Source: Cyclospora cayetanensis (taxonomy: Eukaryota; Apicomplexa; Conoidasida; Eucoccidiorida; Eimeriidae). From it: DNA of 64,000 bases. Position numbers and translations under genes: made by a program. This document shows positions 61,124-64,000 of the stretch, one piece after another; the stretch's first letter is position 1, and each line of letters begins with the position of its first letter. The stretch lies in contig NW_020312514.1 of NCBI RefSeq assembly GCF_002999335.1, positions 62,001 to 126,000 of the forward strand. Reading direction: 5' to 3'. The notes under the pieces are model-generated. The model was not told the DNA's origin. It worked only from the letters and a program-made list of their open reading frames with translations, and did not search any database.

Positions 61124-62586
61124 CTGCAGCGTCGGATGCAGCAGCCTCAACAGAATCGAGAGGCGTGTTGCAGCCTCCTCTGCTGACAGTTCACTATTTT
61201 CCGTGCGGGAATCCTCCTCGCTCGCGTCGTCCTCGCGGCAGCCGCAGTGTCTCCTCAAACAAGAAGGAGGAGGAAGAGCAGGAGGTGGTTTTGGACCCCC
61301 TCCTGTTGGCATTCCGTGTGTATGCAGCGGTAACTTGCCAGCGCGTGCTGCTGCAGCGCGAGCTCTGGAGCAGCAGCAAGCAGCAGCTACCCGCTGCCGT
61401 CTTCGGCCGAGGCATTATTAGCGGCGAGGAGCTTTTGTTGCTGCTCTCGGTGAGGCGTCCTTTGCCTGATTCCATCACTGCCAGCAGCGGCTCGGCTACT
61501 ACAACCCCCAATGCAGCACAGCGACACCAGCAGCAATGTTTGGACGACCTCCTAGCGGCAGTAACACGAGGTCCTCTCTCTCGGTCCGTCTCTTACTTGC
61601 TGTACATGCATCCTTCGGCCTTCTACAAGTATACTCTCCCTTGCTTCCTCCATGGAGGAGCCTCCTACGTGGGTGCTCGCGTGCATGCGCAGCAGCGGCA
61701 GCACCTGCTGCAGCAGCAGCTGGGGTCGCTGGAGCTGAAGGAGGTCCTCGTACAGCTCGTCGACGCCTTGCAAGCCATCAGAGCCTTGAGCGGTCTGAAC
61801 ACTCTCCCAGCAGCAAAGTCAGGAGCGCCGGTGGGGAAAGGCGCAGAAAAGGGGCTTTTCTGCTGCTGCCAAAGGGGCAGACACCTCCTGGTTAGCAGCC
61901 GTGAAATCTTCTTTGCGGATGTTCTGGTGTACGCGCATCTCTCGGTGCTGCTTCAGCTCCCCAAAGGGGCAGCGCCTTGGTCTCGCAGGAGCAAGCAGCA
62001 GCAGCAGCTGCTGCTGCCTAAGCCGCAGAGGCGGCAACACGAGGCAGCGACTGTCTCTGAAGAAGGCACTGCGGAGCCCTCGCAGCCAGACGCGAAGGGA
62101 GCGCTAGCTTCTGCACAAGGCGATACCTTGGAGGTCCAGTGTCTGGACAGCGAAAAGCCAAAAGATAAGGCGCTGCTGTTGCAGCTGCAACAGCAGCTGC
62201 AGTGGGCACGGCAGTACGTTGACACGTTTGAGGAGCATCTTGCCATTCACATCGCTTCCGCTGCGCCGTTGCGAGCCTCTCTTACCGAGGAGAACGGCGA
62301 CCAGCAGGAGCATCAGACAGCTGGGCTACCCGTATACGCCATGGCGCACACGTATCGCGTCTGCTGCTGCTCCCGAGGAGCTAGGGGAGGCTCCTGCCAG
62401 TGCAGCAGAACGCAGCATCCCCACAATGCATGCGACACGACGGCTGCTGCCCACAGAACTCGCAGCTCCGAAGTACAGGCGCACAGAAAGGACTTAGTGT
62501 GGCTGGCAGTGGCTGCTGGTTGTGCTGCAGGTGGGCTGCTGTTGCACCGCCTGGGGGCCTTGCAGGCTCTTTCGCATTGGCTGTAG
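61117..62586 (+). CDS. Metaxin/SAM37-like tail-anchored protein
   Basis: A single open frame of 489 residues starts with an ATG at 61117. The pattern suggests a metaxin, a GST-fold component of the mitochondrial outer-membrane sorting machinery. Points of resemblance are LLTVHYFPCGNPP near the start, then DPLLLAFRVYAAVTCQRVLL and a short region ending ISGEELLLLL (thioredoxin-like half). Later blocks are EIFFADVLVYAHLSVLLQLP and QWARQYVDTFEEHLAIH (helical half, where metaxins keep the same ADA.../HL and L..HL..F patterns), and a C-terminal membrane anchor at about residues 463-480 (LVWLAVAAGCAAGGLLL). Gln-, Ala- and Arg-rich inserts separate the blocks. The assignment rests on recalled consensus and is tentative. 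The first 24 residues are low complexity and overlap the minus-strand candidate. Confidence 0.55.
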   Translation: MASAASDAAASTESRGVLQPPLLTVHYFPCGNPPRSRRPRGSRSVSSNKKEEEEQEVVLDPLLLAFRVYAAVTCQRVLLQRELWSSSKQQLPAAVFGRGIISGEELLLLLSVRRPLPDSITASSGSATTTPNAAQRHQQQCLDDLLAAVTRGPLSRSVSYLLYMHPSAFYKYTLPCFLHGGASYVGARVHAQQRQHLLQQQLGSLELKEVLVQLVDALQAIRALSGLNTLPAAKSGAPVGKGAEKGLFCCCQRGRHLLVSSREIFFADVLVYAHLSVLLQLPKGAAPWSRRSKQQQQLLLPKPQRRQHEAATVSEEGTAEPSQPDAKGALASAQGDTLEVQCLDSEKPKDKALLLQLQQQLQWARQYVDTFEEHLAIHIASAAPLRASLTEENGDQQEHQTAGLPVYAMAHTYRVCCCSRGARGGSCQCSRTQHPHNACDTTAAAHRTRSSEVQAHRKDLVWLAVAAGCAAGGLLLHRLGALQALSHWL

Positions 62587-63050
62587 AGTATTTAGCAACG
62601 CTAGGTTTGCTGCTGCACTTGGGCAGCCTGCAGAGTCCACATATATTTAGAGGTGGCGCCGACGTCATGTGGAGGAGCCTGCAATTCGCCAGTGTTCGGG
62701 CGCCTAGTATGTCGGGTACTCGCCATGTAGCAGCGCGATGCCTTTGCGAGCCTTCAAAAATCCGCCCATAAGATGCACAGAGAACATTCCAGAAGTCTAA
62801 AATTTCATTTTACCTGCTGACGGTGTTAGCACTCGAGCCGTTGGAGGCTGCGCACACCGACACCCGGGGGTCAAATATATCAAGTGGCACATACTTACAC
62901 TCAGGCAGGTGTACTCATTGCGTGCGTGTCGGGGGAGAGGCTCGTATACACATTCGCTGATAGACGGGCACGTTCAGAAAAGACGTTACCCCGGGTGAAT
63001 GGATGTTGAGGGGGCGAGAAGGGGGATAAATACGCAAGGTGTTGTGTTGT
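62587..63050. other. 3' flank of the metaxin-like gene
   Basis: No gene or repeat is recognised between the stop codon and the minisatellite. Confidence 0.4.
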
Positions 63051-63929
63051 GGTTCTGCATGTGTTGAAAGCTACGTAGTATTGTAGTTGTCGTTCTGCAT
63101 GTGTTGAAAGCTACGTAGTATTATCCTTGTCGTTCTACATGTGTTGAAAGCTACGTAGTATTATCCTTGTCGTTCTGCATCTCTTGAAGGCTACGTAGTA
63201 TTATCCTTGTCGTTCTACATCTGTTGAAGGCTACGTAGTATTATCCTTGTCGTTCTGCATCTCTTGAAGGCTACGTAGTATTGTAGTTGTCGTTCTGCAT
63301 CTCTTGAAGGCTACGTAGTATTATCCTTGTCGTTCTACATCTGTTGAAGGCTACGTAGTATTGTAGTTGTCGTTCTGCATCTGTTGAAGGCTACGTAGTA
63401 TTATCCTTGTCGTTCTACATCTGTTGAAGGCTACGTAGTATTGTAGTAGTCGTTCTGCATCTCTTGAAGGCTACGTAGTATTATCCTTGTCGTTCTGCAT
63501 GTGTTGAAAGCTACGTAGTATTGTAGTTGTCGTTCTGCATCTGTTGAAGGCTACGTAGTATTATCCTTGTTGTTCTGCATCCCTTGAAGGCTACGTAGTA
63601 TTATCCTTGTCGTTCTGCATGTGTTGAAAGCTACGTAGTATTGTAGTTGTCGTTCTACATGTGTTGAAAGCTACGTAGTATTATCCTTGTCGTTCTACAT
63701 GTGTTGAAAGCTACGTAGTATTGTAGTTGTCGTTCTGCATGTGTTGAAAGCTACGTAGTATTATCCTTGTCGTTCTGCATCTCTGAAGGCTACGTAGTAT
63801 TATCCTTGTCGTTCTACATCTGTTGAAGGCTACGTAGTATTATCCTTGTCGTTCTGCATGTGTTGAAAGCTACGTAGTATTGTAGTTGTCGTTCTGCATC
63901 TCTTGAAGGCTACGGAGTCTTGTAGTTGT
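63051..63929. repeat. 40-bp minisatellite, 22 copies
   Basis: The unit is CGTTCT(G/A)CAT, then GTGTTGAAAG, CTCTTGAAGG or CTGTTGAAGG, then CTACGTAGTA (palindromic), then TTGTAGTTGT or TTATCCTTGT. Twenty-one units are 40 bp; one (near 63771-63809) lost a T. The last copy is degenerate (CTACGGAGTC). Variants are mixed along the array rather than clustered. Confidence 0.97.
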
Positions 63930-64000
63930 CGAGGCCACAATGCAAGGGACCGCAGGAGAGGGTCGCCGCGCGGCGGCTCCGTTGTCACTCTCGGTACGAA

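Noticed and set aside
63051..63929. CRISPR-like regular array
   Set aside because: The repeats are directly contiguous 40-bp units with no unique spacers, and the genome is eukaryotic.

Overview
The window looks like nuclear DNA of a coccidian apicomplexan, most probably an Eimeria species. The evidence is intron-rich genes, conserved eukaryotic proteins interrupted by runs of Gln, Ala and Ser encoded by CAG-type repeats, a nuclear gene for a bacterial-type ribosomal protein with a signal peptide plus transit-like leader (apicoplast targeting), a CPSF30 protein fused to a YTH domain, and decayed Ty3/gypsy elements. The species cannot be told from the sequence alone. All gene models are hand-built from reading frames, GT-AG (one GC-AG) splice sites, phase agreement and recalled family consensus; no search was run.

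Layout. 0.9-4.5 kb (+): three-finger CCCH zinc-finger protein with a long Gln-rich tail. 6.8-7.4 kb (-): small two-exon gene of unknown role. 8.5-9.65 kb (+): organellar ribosomal protein bS6. 9.65-18.4 kb: repeat-poor, gene-poor, holding a decayed Ty3/gypsy pol (about 14.5-17.1 kb, -). 18.5-24.3 kb (-): DNA polymerase epsilon B subunit in 11 exons, with microsatellites in several introns. 25.5-31.4 kb (+): a giant Gln/Ala-rich protein of unknown function. 33.0-41.1 kb (-): eIF3a in 14 exons. 41.1-53 kb: a second repeat-poor stretch with two more Ty3/gypsy remnants (43.0-44.8 and 49.9-50.6 kb), two small spliced candidate genes (42.3-42.8 and 45.2-45.7 kb) and one clear membrane-protein gene (46.9-48.1 kb, -). 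53.2-57.6 kb (-): CPSF30 with YTH domain. 58.4-60.1 kb (+): ATP12, a mitochondrial F1-ATPase assembly chaperone. 60.7-61.1 kb (-): candidate small gene. 61.1-62.6 kb (+): metaxin/SAM37-like tail-anchored protein. 63.05-63.93 kb: a 22-copy, 40-bp minisatellite.

The genes are mostly housekeeping: replication (DPB2), translation (eIF3a; bS6 in the apicoplast), mRNA 3' end formation (CPSF30-YTH), mitochondrial ATP synthase assembly (ATP12) and outer-membrane import (metaxin-like). They are not an operon. The window alternates between repeat-rich gene blocks and repeat-poor blocks carrying old retroelements, as described for Eimeria chromosomes. No CRISPR array, rRNA or convincing tRNA was seen. 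I found no wholly new system. The most notable points are a perfect 66-bp palindrome upstream of ATP12, a minisatellite that appears to have grown out of a 3' splice site, a GC-AG intron with two in-frame acceptors, and overlapping coding signals on both strands near 61 kb.
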